A DNA stretch of 46,872 nucleotides from positions 1-46,872 of the forward strand of contig AUXH01000074.1 in the NCBI GenBank assembly GCA_000482145.1, in the 5' to 3' direction. The position numbers were made by a program, and so were the translations under genes. This document shows, one piece after another, positions 1 to 9,094 of this stretch. The notes beneath the pieces are model-generated. The model did no database searches. It was given only the letters and a program-made list of their open reading frames with translations, and was not told the origin of the DNA. Numbering within the stretch: the first letter of the stretch is position 1; every line of letters starts with the position of its first letter. The DNA comes from Strigomonas culicis (lineage: Eukaryota; Euglenozoa; Kinetoplastea; Trypanosomatida; Trypanosomatidae).

Positions 1-125
1 ACTTTTTTATGTTTGTGCGACCTATTGATGTGTCCATGAGATGCTGCCGGGACGTGCTCGGTTCCCTGTGTGCGCTGCGGCGCCCCGTCCGCTGCTGGCT
101 GGCTCGCTGCGGTCACGCGGTGACA

Positions 126-197
126 GCCTCTCTCCCTCCTCTGCCACTTGCTCTCCTCTCCCCCCACTCTCTCTGTCTGCTGTGCTCTTGCATGTAG
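126..197 (+). promoter_or_regulatory. Putative spliced-leader acceptor for eS30
   Basis: A long C/T-rich tract ends in an AG at 196-197, leaving a 27-nt ATG-free leader before the eS30 start at 225. This is the standard signal arrangement for trans-splicing in kinetoplastids. The exact AG is inferred. Confidence 0.55.
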
Positions 198-224
198 TTT
201 CTCTACTACGGTCAATACCTCATC

Positions 225-425
225 ATGGGCAAGGTCCACGGGTCCCTCTCTCGCGCCGGTAAGGTGAAGAACCAGACGCCGAAGGTGGCGAAGTCTGAGA
301 AGGCGAAGCTGCCGCGCGGCCGTGCGCTGAAGCGCGCCAAGTACACGCAGCGGTACCTGTCGAAGACGCTGAAGCCCGGCGAGAAGCTGAAGATGAACAA
401 GCAGCCCCCTGGTAAGGCTGGTTAA
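225..425 (+). CDS. RPS30: 40S ribosomal protein eS30
   Basis: This 66-residue basic protein is a structural component of the small ribosomal subunit in the cytosol. It opens with [20 protein letters not shown] and ends [11 protein letters not shown], the family's conserved ends (glycine-lysine start, RAGKV block, NKQPPG-like tail). The length is normal for eS30. It is not fused to a ubiquitin-like domain as the animal protein is; the coding region starts directly with eS30. The ATG at 225 is the only sensible start and follows a C/T-rich tract with an AG at 196-197. The family assignment is confident. Confidence 0.95.
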   Translation: MGKVHGSLSRAGKVKNQTPKVAKSEKAKLPRGRALKRAKYTQRYLSKTLKPGEKLKMNKQPPGKAG

Positions 426-976
426 TTCCAGTAGAAGAGAATGCTTTTCATTTCGTTTTCTTGTTTTATTTTTCTACATTATGCTGTACGCGCTCAGCTG
501 AGGCGCTAATCGTTTCATGTACTCTAGAATGTTGAAGACGGCCTAATGTATGTGTCTATGTAATGTGTGTTGCTACGTGAAATGAAGCTCTTCTCTTTTC
601 CCTCATTTCTCTATCTTTTTTTAATGATGATGGCGTACAGTTAGCACGAGGTGCGCTTATCTCTTAAGTTTTTTCTTCAGAAGTTTTTTTTGCGTTGATT
701 CAAACTTTTTTTTTGTTTCACTTTTTGTTTTGTTGTTGTTGTGTTCTAGTGTCGTTAGTTTTCTTTTTCTTTTGTACTCTGAATATTTTGGCTTTAAAGT
801 ATCTCTCTTAAATAGTAAATACTCAAACGACTGCAAAACCGTATCAATCGAGTGTGTGCGTGTGACGGATAGAGCGTGTGTGAGCGAGATAGATTGATAG
901 GGAGAGAGAGAGAGGGAAGAGAGAGAGAGAAAACAACAACGACAACAACAATAAAAAAGTAGACTCAAACACAGCA
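426..976. other. Intergenic: eS30 3'UTR and PLC-like leader
   Basis: This AT-rich, T-run-rich stretch has no gene. ATGs occur up to about 632 and then none until the start at 977, which suggests that the later part is mRNA leader. Candidate acceptor AGs are at 679-680 and 748-749. GA-rich repeats lie around 899-931, and an A/C-rich segment precedes the start. Confidence 0.6.
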
Positions 977-3124
977 ATGGGCTGCCTCAACTCCAAGTCG
1001 ACGACGGAGAAGACGTCCAACCCGAAGAGGGAGGATGCCACCCATCAAGCCAAGAAGGGCGGCGCCGCGGCCGGCAAGGCGGCGGAGCGGAAGCCGGCGG
1101 CCTCCAACGAGCCCACCGCCGCGGAGCGGAAGGACGGCAAGGCGACCCCGGAGGACTTTCTGCTCTCCTTTCTCGAAGGCGCGGAGCACTTCCTGGGCAG
1201 CCTGCCCGACACGGACGCGACGAAGCATGTGATTGCCATGACGTTCATGAACGCCTGCGCGGAGGTGACGCGCACACGGTTCCGCATGAAGTTCGACGCG
1301 GTGGAGGAGCTGTGCGGCCGGCTGACGGAGCGGCTGCCGCTCCTGCGGGGCAGCGTCGCGAAGATCGAGGAGCGCAACACCGATGAGGGCTTCTCCCGCC
1401 TGCTGAGTGCGTGGGCGGCGAACAACACGGCCTGCGTGAAGCGCATCCCGGCGGAGGCGGGGCAGGCCGTGCTGGACGCGCTGTACACGCGCTACACGGT
1501 GAGCAAGCCGGTCACCTTCGAGGACATCCTGCGGCTGCAGTTCCGCTGGATCTCCGCGAACCGGGCGGCGCTGGAGGTGTTCACCAAGTTCGCGGAGGGC
1601 AGCGACGTGCTCACGCCGGAGCAGCTCGCGAAGTTCATCCGCGAGACGCAGCGCGCCGACGACGTGACGGATCGCCAGGTGACGGAGAAGTACAAGTACC
1701 GCTTTGGCGGCGGCGTCCACCGCTACAACTTTGCGAGCTACTGCGGCAGCGTGCTGACGAACAACATGGTGGACCCGGCGCGCACGTCCGACGTGTGGCA
1801 GGACATGACGCAGTCCTTCACGCACTACTCCATCGGGTGTGCGCGCGTGGAGAGCGAGGAGGACCTGAAGCGCGTGCTGTCGGAGAGCGTCCGTGCCTAC
1901 GTCCTCGCGCTGCGGCGGAGCGCCAACGGCACCGTCTGCTCCGGCAGCTGTCCGCTGCAGCACATCATCGACGGCGTCAAGAAGAGCGGCTTCGCGCTGA
2001 ACACGTACCCGATCGTGCTGACGCTGTCGCCGCACGTGGCGGTGCCTCTCGCGCTGCAGGAGGAGGCGGCGAGGCTACTGACGGAGGGCCTCGGCCCGCT
2101 GCTCGCGAAGGGGCTCATGTTCGAGGGCGCGGCCATCACGGACCCCAAGTTCAGCCCCGGCGCGCTCCGCAAGCGCGTGCTCGTCGCCAGCGCCCAGGGC
2201 GCGCTGAAGCCCTTCGTCGGCTTCATGGTCGCGGACATGCACAAGGACGGGCTCGGGGTGCGCGTGACGGACGTGGTCGAGGGCACGCCGGCGGCGAAGA
2301 GCGGGGTGCTGAAGGACGACTGGCTGACACACATCAAGGGCGAGGCGATCCGCAACAAGCAGCACCTGCGCGACGTGCTGGCGACGCTGCACGTGGGGGA
2401 GGAGGTGCTGGTGAAGCGCGAGAACCTCGACGAGCTCACCGTCGTCGTCGGCGGGGCGGTCGACCCGCAGGACCGGACCGTGGCGCCCGCGCTCTCCAGC
2501 ATCGTCTTCTTCCGGCTGACGCGCGCTGCGGCGGACCGCAAGCCGTGGGACACAACCGTCGTCGACGCCGCGGCGCTGCCGCGGGCGAAGTTGAACCGCG
2601 CGGAGCTGGCGAGCCACTTCGCGTACACGGCCATCGACGGCGAGGCGGACGGCGCGGCGCCGGGCGACCTCGGCTACGCCTCCATCGCGGGCATCCAGTT
2701 CATCGACACCGACAGCAGCGAGCGCTGTCTCAGCTGGTCGCGCGGCCGCTTCTGTGACAACGGCCGCTGCGGCTACGTGCTTAAGACCAACCTGGGCGAC
2801 AAGCAGTTCCCGGAGCTGAACGTGGACGTGCTCTGCGGGCCGCGCGCGGTCGGCTGCGCCGCGCTCACGTCCGCGACGACGAAGATTTACGGCAACGGCA
2901 CCGCCCGCGTGAGCGGCACGCGGCTCATCTTCTCCGGCTTCGACGAGGCGTCGCTGGCCATCGCGGAGCTGACCTTCGAGGCGAGTGGCGAGGAGCACGT
3001 CTTTGTGGCCGCCTTCAAGCCCACCCTCGCGCGCTCCGGCTACCGCGCGCTGCCGTGCCTCGTGAAGGGCGAGGAGCGCGCGACCCCGAAGCGTGTGCAT
3101 GGCGTGTACCTCTTCGTGCGGTGA
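977..3124 (+). CDS. Acylated PI-PLC-like protein with PDZ insertion, probably catalytically dead
   Basis: The 715-residue protein starts MGCLNSK, a dual-acylation signal (myristoylated Gly2, palmitoylated Cys3), so it is probably on a membrane. About residues 195-265 look like the EF-hand region of PI-PLC. Residues about 282-405 match the X half of the barrel, from THYSIG through TYPIVLTLSPH. A PDZ-like domain (about 412-500) is inserted, and a Y-half/C2 remnant follows (RGRFCDNGRCGYVLKT near 590). Aligned by eye to classical PLC-delta, the first catalytic His of the SSHNT motif is Arg. The segment with the ELD calcium ligands and second His is deleted, and the LSLENH glutamate is Ser. I therefore infer a regulatory or scaffold pseudoenzyme. 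Trypanosomatids also have an active PI-PLC; whether this gene's orthologues are active is unknown to me. Confidence 0.8.
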   Translation: MGCLNSKSTTEKTSNPKREDATHQAKKGGAAAGKAAERKPAASNEPTAAERKDGKATPEDFLLSFLEGAEHFLGSLPDTDATKHVIAMTFMNACAEVTRTRFRMKFDAVEELCGRLTERLPLLRGSVAKIEERNTDEGFSRLLSAWAANNTACVKRIPAEAGQAVLDALYTRYTVSKPVTFEDILRLQFRWISANRAALEVFTKFAEGSDVLTPEQLAKFIRETQRADDVTDRQVTEKYKYRFGGGVHRYNFASYCGSVLTNNMVDPARTSDVWQDMTQSFTHYSIGCARVESEEDLKRVLSESVRAYVLALRRSANGTVCSGSCPLQHIIDGVKKSGFALNTYPIVLTLSPHVAVPLALQEEAARLLTEGLGPLLAKGLMFEGAAITDPKFSPGALRKRVLVASAQGALKPFVGFMVADMHKDGLGVRVTDVVEGTPAAKSGVLKDDWLTHIKGEAIRNKQHLRDVLATLHVGEEVLVKRENLDELTVVVGGAVDPQDRTVAPALSSIVFFRLTRAAADRKPWDTTVVDAAALPRAKLNRAELASHFAYTAIDGEADGAAPGDLGYASIAGIQFIDTDSSERCLSWSRGRFCDNGRCGYVLKTNLGDKQFPELNVDVLCGPRAVGCAALTSATTKIYGNGTARVSGTRLIFSGFDEASLAIAELTFEASGEEHVFVAAFKPTLARSGYRALPCLVKGEERATPKRVHGVYLFVR

Positions 3125-4162
3125 GCGAAGGAGAAAGAAAGAGAGAGAGCGAGAGCGAGAGAGAGAGTGATAGACTTGTTACAGGTGTTGAGAAGCTAAC
3201 TGTCTTTCTTTCCTCTTCCTTTTTTTTTTTTTTACGCTTTCATTGATCTTTAAAGAGAAAACACACAAAACCAATAAACAACAAAAATAAAACGCAAACT
3301 CTCTCTTACACACACATACACATCAGCGGCAACTGAAAAAAAAAAAGATGCCTCAACGTACATATGCACGCAATACTGCTAAAAGCATCTTGTAAGAAGA
3401 GGAAGGACCCATCGTGTGTTTCCATTTTTAATACCCTTTTTCTTTGAATCGCTCTTTTAGTTAATTCTGAAACAAACAAAACAAACAAGCAAACAAATAG
3501 AAAAACAAAAACAACAACAAGAAATAAACAAGCAAACTAAAAGTGTAATAATAATAATCTCTAAAAAAAGAAAATGTTATCGTAAATTTGATATGGAAAG
3601 CAAAAAAAGATAATGTAAGGTGAATTCTGTATGGAGTAGCTGTACTTTAGGAGGACGAAAAAAAATGAGGATGAAAAAGAGTGAGGGTATTTTGCCTTTC
3701 TTCTTTTCTCGTTTCTTTTGTTTTGAATGTATTTGTTGTAAATACAAGAAGAAAACTAATTATTAACTTCTTTGCATGTAGTTGTTTCCTTTTTCTTTCA
3801 TTTTTTTTTGCTGTTCTTTTCTTTTTGAAAATTTGTTTCATATATATATATATATGTGTGTGTGTATGTACCGTGGCGTTGAATTATATATTTCAGTTAC
3901 TTTGTGTTCCACCTCTTTTACTTAGTGCATACATCAAAAGAAGAACAACAATAAAACAACTGCTGCTTTTTTTCGTTATTGATATTTTTGACATTCTTAT
4001 GTTGTGTCATTTATGTATCTTTTGGCGACAGACACTACCTTTCATTTTTTTTTGATACATTTCCTTTTGCCTTTTCCTTGCTCTCACAGAAACTCTCTTT
4101 TTCGTGTGCCCGATACACCTATAGTGTGGTATATCGTTTTTCTTTTCTTTCTAGTTGTACAG
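3125..4162. other. Intergenic, about 1 kb, AT-rich
   Basis: No gene is seen. The stretch holds a GA-rich repeat (about 3131-3167), poly-A/T runs and a TA/TG microsatellite (about 3841-3870). The last 145 bases before 4163 lack ATG. Acceptor candidates are AGs at 4089-4090, 4153-4154 (after a strong T/C tract) and 4161-4162. Confidence 0.6.
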
Positions 4163-5350
4163 ATGCTGCGACGGACGCTGCGGCGCGGCGTGGGCTACAC
4201 CCCGGTCAACCCCGACACCTCGCCCATGGTGCAGTACAGCCAGTACCACTGGCACTACAACTTTCTGCAGACGATGGAGCGTCCGCACACGATCAACCGC
4301 AGCCTGCCGGCGCCCTTCCAGAGCATGCACAGCAACGTGAACCGCTACACAGGCGTCTGGATCCCGACCGTCATGCACCCTGCCTTCCTGGTGGCGCTGG
4401 AGCCGCAGCTGCGCAAGCTCCCGCACGGCCGCAGCGTGCCCAAGACGCCGGTCGCGGAGGTCGTGGCAGAGTACGAGCGGCTCGCTCCGCTCATCGACGA
4501 CGCGGCCGCGCGCGACGGGTGGCTCGCGAAGGTGTTCCAGCACTGCGCCTTCCAGCGCAAGGGCGCGGAGGCCATGGGGCTCTGGGACGCGCACTGCGCG
4601 CCGCGCTTCATGGTGGGCAGCGCCGCGCCGCCGCTGGCGCTCGTACAGGCGATTCTCTTCTGCTGCAGCAAGAGCGACCACGCGGGCTGGCGGCCCATCT
4701 TCGCGCGCTGCCTCAAGGACGGCTGGAACCTCACGCCGCACTTCGACACGCCGCAGTGGAGCTACCTGCTGAAGAGCGCGGGGCGCCAGGGCGACGAGGC
4801 GGGCGTGCAGCTGCTGCTGGAGGAGATGCTGGACGTACAGGCCGACCTGGACCGCCTGGAGGCGCGCTCCCTCGTCCTCGCGCTCAACGCGGTGACGGAC
4901 AAGGCGATCTACAACTACGTCAAGCGGTACCTCTTCCACCTCGGCGAGCGCAAGATCAAGTTTCTGCGCATCACGTACACGGACCTGCGCGGCCACGGCG
5001 CGGCCAAACTGCGCACGCCGCTGAAGGAGAACGACACCATGTACTACCACGTGTGCTGGCACGCGAGCATCCGGCAGCCGCAGCAGTTCTCGCCGCGGCA
5101 GCTGTACTTCGACTACACGCCGTCCATCCTCGGCGGCACGTCGCACACCGCCAACGCGAAGGTGGACGACATCGTGAAGGACAAGATTGAGAAGTGGAAG
5201 GCGGAGGGGTTGCTGCCGGAGGATTACGTTCACGAAGACCGCGTGTACGACCGCACGGCGTCCTTCAAGAGCGTCGCGCGGCAGGAGAAGTGGAAGAAGC
5301 AGCCGAAGATTACGAAGAATAAAAACGTCGGCTACTCGGGCGAGCTATAG
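4163..5350 (+). CDS. PPR-like mitochondrial protein, function unknown
   Basis: The 395-residue protein begins MLRRTLRRGVGY, an Arg-rich, acid-free start typical of a mitochondrial presequence. The middle (about residues 150-260) consists of helical pairs such as WSYLLKSAGRQGDEAGVQLL, which resemble pentatricopeptide repeats. The C-terminal third is basic and conserved-looking (YYHVCW, KWKKQPKITKNKN). Proteins of this type in kinetoplastids are often mitoribosome or mitochondrial RNA-processing subunits; that role is an inference here. The reading frame is open upstream to 4004, but the added residues would be a low-complexity hydrophobic stretch read through a pyrimidine tract and its AG at 4153-4154. 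The ATG at 4163 is therefore preferred. Confidence 0.75.
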   Translation: MLRRTLRRGVGYTPVNPDTSPMVQYSQYHWHYNFLQTMERPHTINRSLPAPFQSMHSNVNRYTGVWIPTVMHPAFLVALEPQLRKLPHGRSVPKTPVAEVVAEYERLAPLIDDAAARDGWLAKVFQHCAFQRKGAEAMGLWDAHCAPRFMVGSAAPPLALVQAILFCCSKSDHAGWRPIFARCLKDGWNLTPHFDTPQWSYLLKSAGRQGDEAGVQLLLEEMLDVQADLDRLEARSLVLALNAVTDKAIYNYVKRYLFHLGERKIKFLRITYTDLRGHGAAKLRTPLKENDTMYYHVCWHASIRQPQQFSPRQLYFDYTPSILGGTSHTANAKVDDIVKDKIEKWKAEGLLPEDYVHEDRVYDRTASFKSVARQEKWKKQPKITKNKNVGYSGEL

Positions 5351-5695
5351 TGTGTATGTGGTCGCTGCATGTACACGGATCGCGGTCCACCGCATCGAAC
5401 TAAACCTAGTAACATGCACACAAGAAGGAAAGAAAAGCGCGGTTGCGATCAGTGTTTATTACTAGTATCATTACAACTAATTATTGGTGTTTGTTTGGTT
5501 TGTCTCTTGTCTTACTCTTGTTCTTATACTGGCGACGTAAAATACCTCTTTCACTAGTATACATGCAGTTCTACTTTATGTGGTTGTTGTGTCTTTTTTT
5601 TTCCCCGTTGTATTCACGTTCTCATTTCTTGTTCTACTCCTCTCTCTTTTCCCCTGTTCTTTTCTATTCAAAGTTTTTTTTTTGCGTTTTAGTTG
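5351..5695. other. Intergenic
   Basis: AT-rich with C/T runs and no gene. A strong T-rich tract runs to the AG at 5691-5692, just before the next start. Confidence 0.6.
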
Positions 5696-6286
5696 ATGTT
5701 TCGATTTACTCGTCAGTGCTTCTCAAACGCCCTCCACCAGCCGACGCCCTTCGTGGAGGGCGCCCTGCAGCTGCTGAAGCTGCACCGCGCCCACCAGCGC
5801 GCGGCCGCGGACCGCCACACGGTGGCCTGCGCGGCGCTGGAGAAGGAGTTCCTGCGCGAGGTGGAGGCGTTCCGGCCGTGCTTTACGCTAACCGCGTCCA
5901 CCTCCGTGGCGCCGTCCTACACGCAGCACGTGTACCGCGCGCTCCAGTACTTCGGGCTGCGCGACGACCCGCTGCTGCGGCAGATGGACGGGCTCATGGG
6001 GCGTGCGGGGCTGCGGCACGCCGCGCGCGCCGCGTCGCCGTTCAAGGGCGTGCGCGCGGTGCCGGCGGCGCGGCAGCGCGCCGGTGGCGCGGTGCCGGAC
6101 CCACTCGCGGAGCCGGAGGTGACGGTGCTGCCGACGGAGCTGCCGCACCCGCCGCGCGTTGACTTGGAGGACCCGCAGCGGCGCGTGGGTGCGATCAAGG
6201 TCCCGGCGCGCTACCGCGGTCACTGGGTGCTGCAGGAACCGGAGATCGCCATCACGCGACAGGAGCGGCGCGAGGACCCGTGGTAG
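5696..6286 (+). CDS. Small mitochondrial-type protein, function unknown
   Basis: The 196-residue protein starts MFRFTRQCFSNALHQ, a plausible mitochondrial presequence. The N-terminal half is helical and His/Arg-rich (LLKLHRAHQRAA, then a VYRALQYFGL segment). The C-terminal half is Pro/Arg-rich and ends PARYRGHWVLQEPEIAITRQERREDPW-like, a motif style common in mitoribosomal proteins of this group. I recognise no named family. It directly follows another mitochondrial-type gene. The ATG at 5696 comes four bases after the AG of a strong pyrimidine tract, so the 5' leader may be very short. A structural role in the mitochondrial ribosome is possible but only inferred. Confidence 0.7.
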   Translation: MFRFTRQCFSNALHQPTPFVEGALQLLKLHRAHQRAAADRHTVACAALEKEFLREVEAFRPCFTLTASTSVAPSYTQHVYRALQYFGLRDDPLLRQMDGLMGRAGLRHAARAASPFKGVRAVPAARQRAGGAVPDPLAEPEVTVLPTELPHPPRVDLEDPQRRVGAIKVPARYRGHWVLQEPEIAITRQERREDPW

Positions 6287-6659
6287 CGCCTGCGGATGGT
6301 CGTTTTACCCTTGTCGTTGTATACTAGGATGCCACGTGACCTCGCAGGTGCGCGTCGGGTCTTTTTGTTCCGTTTAATCCGAATCATATCACAGAGGTGT
6401 TTCTTTTTTTTTTCTCCCTTTATGGCTTTTCTTTCGCCGCGTCGAGCAACAACTATCGCATTCTTTGTCTTTTGTGTACTAATCTCTCTCTCTCTCCCTC
6501 TCTCTTTCGCTCCCTCATCATTGCAGTTCTTGTGATCCTCTGAGTCTCTCGCTCTCCCCTCCCCCCCCCCGCCCCACCCTTCCCCCCACCGCGACGCGCT
6601 CCTTCCGCACCCTTGCGCTCTCGCGTGCCCTCCCCCTGCTGTCCCTGCGCACCCACACC
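6287..6659. other. Intergenic and HisRS leader
   Basis: No gene. A TCTC-rich tract ends in TTGCAG at 6521-6526, a strong acceptor candidate. It gives a 133-nt, C-rich, ATG-free leader for HisRS. Confidence 0.6.
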
Positions 6660-8126
6660 ATGTCGAACCCGCTGCCCGTGTCGCCCGATGCGGCGCTGCT
6701 GGCGGAGAACAAGCGGCTCGCGGCCGAGGTCGAGCAACTGAAGCAGCAGCTCGCGGAGCGCGGCGCGCCGGTGGCGCCGGCGCCGGCCGAGGAGGTCGGC
6801 CTCGCGAAGAAGGCGAAGAAGAAGAGCCAGGCAAACATGATCGAGACGGAGCCGGTGCAGGGCTGCCGCGACTTCCCGCCGGAGGAGATGCGCGTGCGCA
6901 ACTACCTCTTCCACGCCTTCCGCGAGGCCGCCCGCAAGTTCGGCTTCGAGGAGTACGACGCGGCGGTGCTCGAGTCCGAGGAGCTCTACGTGCGCAAGGC
7001 GGGTGAGGAGATCACGGAGCAGATGTTCAACTTCACGACGAAGGGCGGCCACCGCGTCGCGCTGCGGCCGGAGATGACGCCGACGCTCGCGCGGCTGCTG
7101 CTGGCGAAGGGCCGCTCCCTGCTGCTGCCCGTGAAGTGGTACTCTCTGCCACAGTGCTGGCGCTACGAGGCCATCACCCGCGGCCGCCGCCGCGAGCACT
7201 ACCAGTGGAACATGGACATCGTCGGCGTGCCGTCTGTGTCGGCGGAGGTGGAGCTCGTGTGCGCGGCCTGCGCGGCGATGGAGCAGCTCGGCCTCACCGC
7301 GCAGGACGTCGGCGTGAAGATCAACTCGCGCAAGGTGCTGCAGACCGTCGTCGCGCAGGCCGGCGTGACGCCGGAGAAGTTCGCGCCCGTCTGCGTCATC
7401 GTGGACAAGATGGAGAAGATCCCGCGCGAGGAGGTGGAGCAGCAGCTGCACGAGCTCGGCCTCGACGCCAGCGTCGTGGATGCCATCACGAGCACGCTCA
7501 GCCTCAAGTCGATCGACGAGATCGCGGCGAAGATTGGCGAGACGCACGAGGCGGTGAAGGAGCTGCGCACATTCTTCGACCTCGTGGCCGCCTACGGCTA
7601 CGGCGACTGGGTGCTCTTCGACGCGAGCGTCGTGCGCGGATTAGCGTACTACACCGGCATCGTCTTCGAGGTGTTCGACCGCGCCGGCAAGCTGCGCGCT
7701 GTGTGCGGCGGCGGCCGCTATGACGGCCTACTGACGCTCTACGGCAGCCCCAAGCCGATCCCCTGCGCCGGCTTCGGCTTCGGCGACTGCGTCATCGTGG
7801 AGCTGCTGCGCGACAAGAAGCTGCTGCCGAGCCTCGCGCAGGAGGTGGACGACATTGTCATCCCGTTCGACGAGACGATGCGGCCGGCGGCACTGCAGGT
7901 GCTGCGCCAGCTGCGCGCGAAGGGCCGCAGCGCGGACATCATCCTCGAGAAGAAGAAGCTCGACAAGGCCTTTAGCTACGCGGACCGCATCGGCGCCGTG
8001 CGTGCCGTGCTCGTCGCGCCGGACGAGTGGACGCGCGGGGAGGTGACCGTGAAGCTGCTGCGTGAGGGCGAGCACGGGAAGGAGTCCGCCAACCGCGGCG
8101 AGGCGGTGAAGGTGGTGGACTTGTAG
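6660..8126 (+). CDS. HisRS: Histidyl-tRNA synthetase
   Basis: This 488-residue class II synthetase charges tRNA-His with histidine using ATP. A short N-terminal coiled coil ([19 protein letters not shown]) and a Lys-rich linker precede the catalytic core. Motif 1 lies around residues 74-105. Motif 2 ([19 protein letters not shown]) is at about 165-185, and the histidine-specific [13 protein letters not shown] at about 328-340. The CGGGRYDGL block is at about 349-357, and motif 3 ([11 protein letters not shown]) follows at about 369. The C-terminal 90 residues form the anticodon-binding domain. All key motifs are intact. No mitochondrial presequence is evident on this form. The start is the first ATG after an ATG-free leader. 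Confidence 0.96.
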   Translation: MSNPLPVSPDAALLAENKRLAAEVEQLKQQLAERGAPVAPAPAEEVGLAKKAKKKSQANMIETEPVQGCRDFPPEEMRVRNYLFHAFREAARKFGFEEYDAAVLESEELYVRKAGEEITEQMFNFTTKGGHRVALRPEMTPTLARLLLAKGRSLLLPVKWYSLPQCWRYEAITRGRRREHYQWNMDIVGVPSVSAEVELVCAACAAMEQLGLTAQDVGVKINSRKVLQTVVAQAGVTPEKFAPVCVIVDKMEKIPREEVEQQLHELGLDASVVDAITSTLSLKSIDEIAAKIGETHEAVKELRTFFDLVAAYGYGDWVLFDASVVRGLAYYTGIVFEVFDRAGKLRAVCGGGRYDGLLTLYGSPKPIPCAGFGFGDCVIVELLRDKKLLPSLAQEVDDIVIPFDETMRPAALQVLRQLRAKGRSADIILEKKKLDKAFSYADRIGAVRAVLVAPDEWTRGEVTVKLLREGEHGKESANRGEAVKVVDL

Positions 8127-8440
8127 GAGAGGTGCGTGCTTTTTTTTTCTTTCTCGTTAATAAAACACACGTAACTAATCTTTATCGTTTTTTTTTCATA
8201 TATATACATATATATCTCCTAAACGTTTTCATCCCGTAAGAGCTTTTTTTTTTCGCCGACGTGTGCACATGGTAGCATTTCTTTCCTTCGCTTGCTGTTA
8301 CGCTCTCTTTTGCTCCACCCCTGTTGTCTCTTCCTCTCCTTCTGTCTCCACCCTTTTTTTATCCAGATCGTCTGTTGTTTGTTTGACTTCCTCCACCGCA
8401 AGGCCTTACTGTACCCCCCCCCCTCCCCCTCCGCAGCCTC
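8127..8440. other. Intergenic
   Basis: AT-rich with T runs and a TATA-type microsatellite near 8200. It ends in a C/T tract and CCGCAG at 8431-8436, four bases before the RRS1 start. Confidence 0.6.
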
Positions 8441-9094
8441 ATGAGTAGCACATTCGAGTTCGACGTCGGCCTGCTCACCGTCACGGACACCTCCATCGTG
8501 AGCGGCCCCATGCGCCGCGAGGAGGACCTGCAGGCGAGCTGCAAGAAGTCTCTACAGGTCCTTCTCGGCGAGATCGCGGAGCTGCCGACGAGCGTGAAGA
8601 AGAACAAGTCGACCGGCGCGACGACGATGCTACAGCTGCCGCAGCCGGTGCTGCTGCTGCCGCGCGAGAAGGCGCCGCCAAAGGAGAAGCCGCTCACGGC
8701 GTGGCAGAAGTTCGCGCTGAAGAAGGGCATCGACATCCACAAGAAGAAGACGAACCGCGTCTTCGACGAAGAGCGGCAGGAGTGGAAGGACAAGTGGGGG
8801 AAGCGGGCGCGCGAGGACAAGGACAAGTACGACTGGCTGCGCGAGGTGAAGCCCAGCTACGTCGCGAAGGAAGACGGCGGCGACCCCTTCCTCGACGAGC
8901 GGCGCGAGAAGCAGGCGCGGCTGGAGAAGCAGAAGAAGAAGGAGGAGCACAACGTCCGGCGCTCGGAGCACATCCTGCGGGCGCAGGAAGAAGTGAAGCA
9001 CCTGCAGGCCGCCTCGCGCCACCTAGCCACCGCCTCCAACGGCAAGTTCGACAAGGAGAAGAAGTTCAAGAAGAATTCCAAGAAGGTGACGTAA
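8441..9094 (+). CDS. RRS1: Ribosome biogenesis regulatory protein RRS1
   Basis: This 217-residue nucleolar protein helps to recruit the 5S RNP and to mature the large ribosomal subunit. The N terminus has the family signature FDVGLLTVTD. The central block LPREKAPPKEKPLTAWQKFA, followed by KKGI and RVFDEERQEWKDKWG, is diagnostic of RRS1. The C terminus is highly charged, with a long Lys/Glu helix and a KKFKKNSKK nuclear-localisation-like tail. The length is close to the yeast protein's. The ATG at 8441 lies only four bases after an AG that ends a pyrimidine tract. The sequence back to 8271 is ATG-free, so an earlier acceptor is also possible. Confidence 0.93.
   Translation: MSSTFEFDVGLLTVTDTSIVSGPMRREEDLQASCKKSLQVLLGEIAELPTSVKKNKSTGATTMLQLPQPVLLLPREKAPPKEKPLTAWQKFALKKGIDIHKKKTNRVFDEERQEWKDKWGKRAREDKDKYDWLREVKPSYVAKEDGGDPFLDERREKQARLEKQKKKEEHNVRRSEHILRAQEEVKHLQAASRHLATASNGKFDKEKKFKKNSKKVT

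Noticed and set aside
615..640. TGATGATGG resembling a C/D snoRNA C box
   Set aside because: No matching D box (CTGA) at a suitable distance and no terminal stem.
1411..2757. A 448-codon + strand frame overlapping the PLC-like gene
   Set aside because: Arg/Gly/Ala-rich out-of-frame reading; the main frame has the domains.
3841..3870. TA/TG repeat considered as an origin or promoter element
   Set aside because: Such microsatellites occur in most intergenic stretches of the window and have no distinguishing context.
4004..4162. N-terminal extension of the PPR-like protein
   Set aside because: It would be a hydrophobic low-complexity stretch read through a pyrimidine tract and acceptor AG. 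The presequence-like start at 4163 is better.
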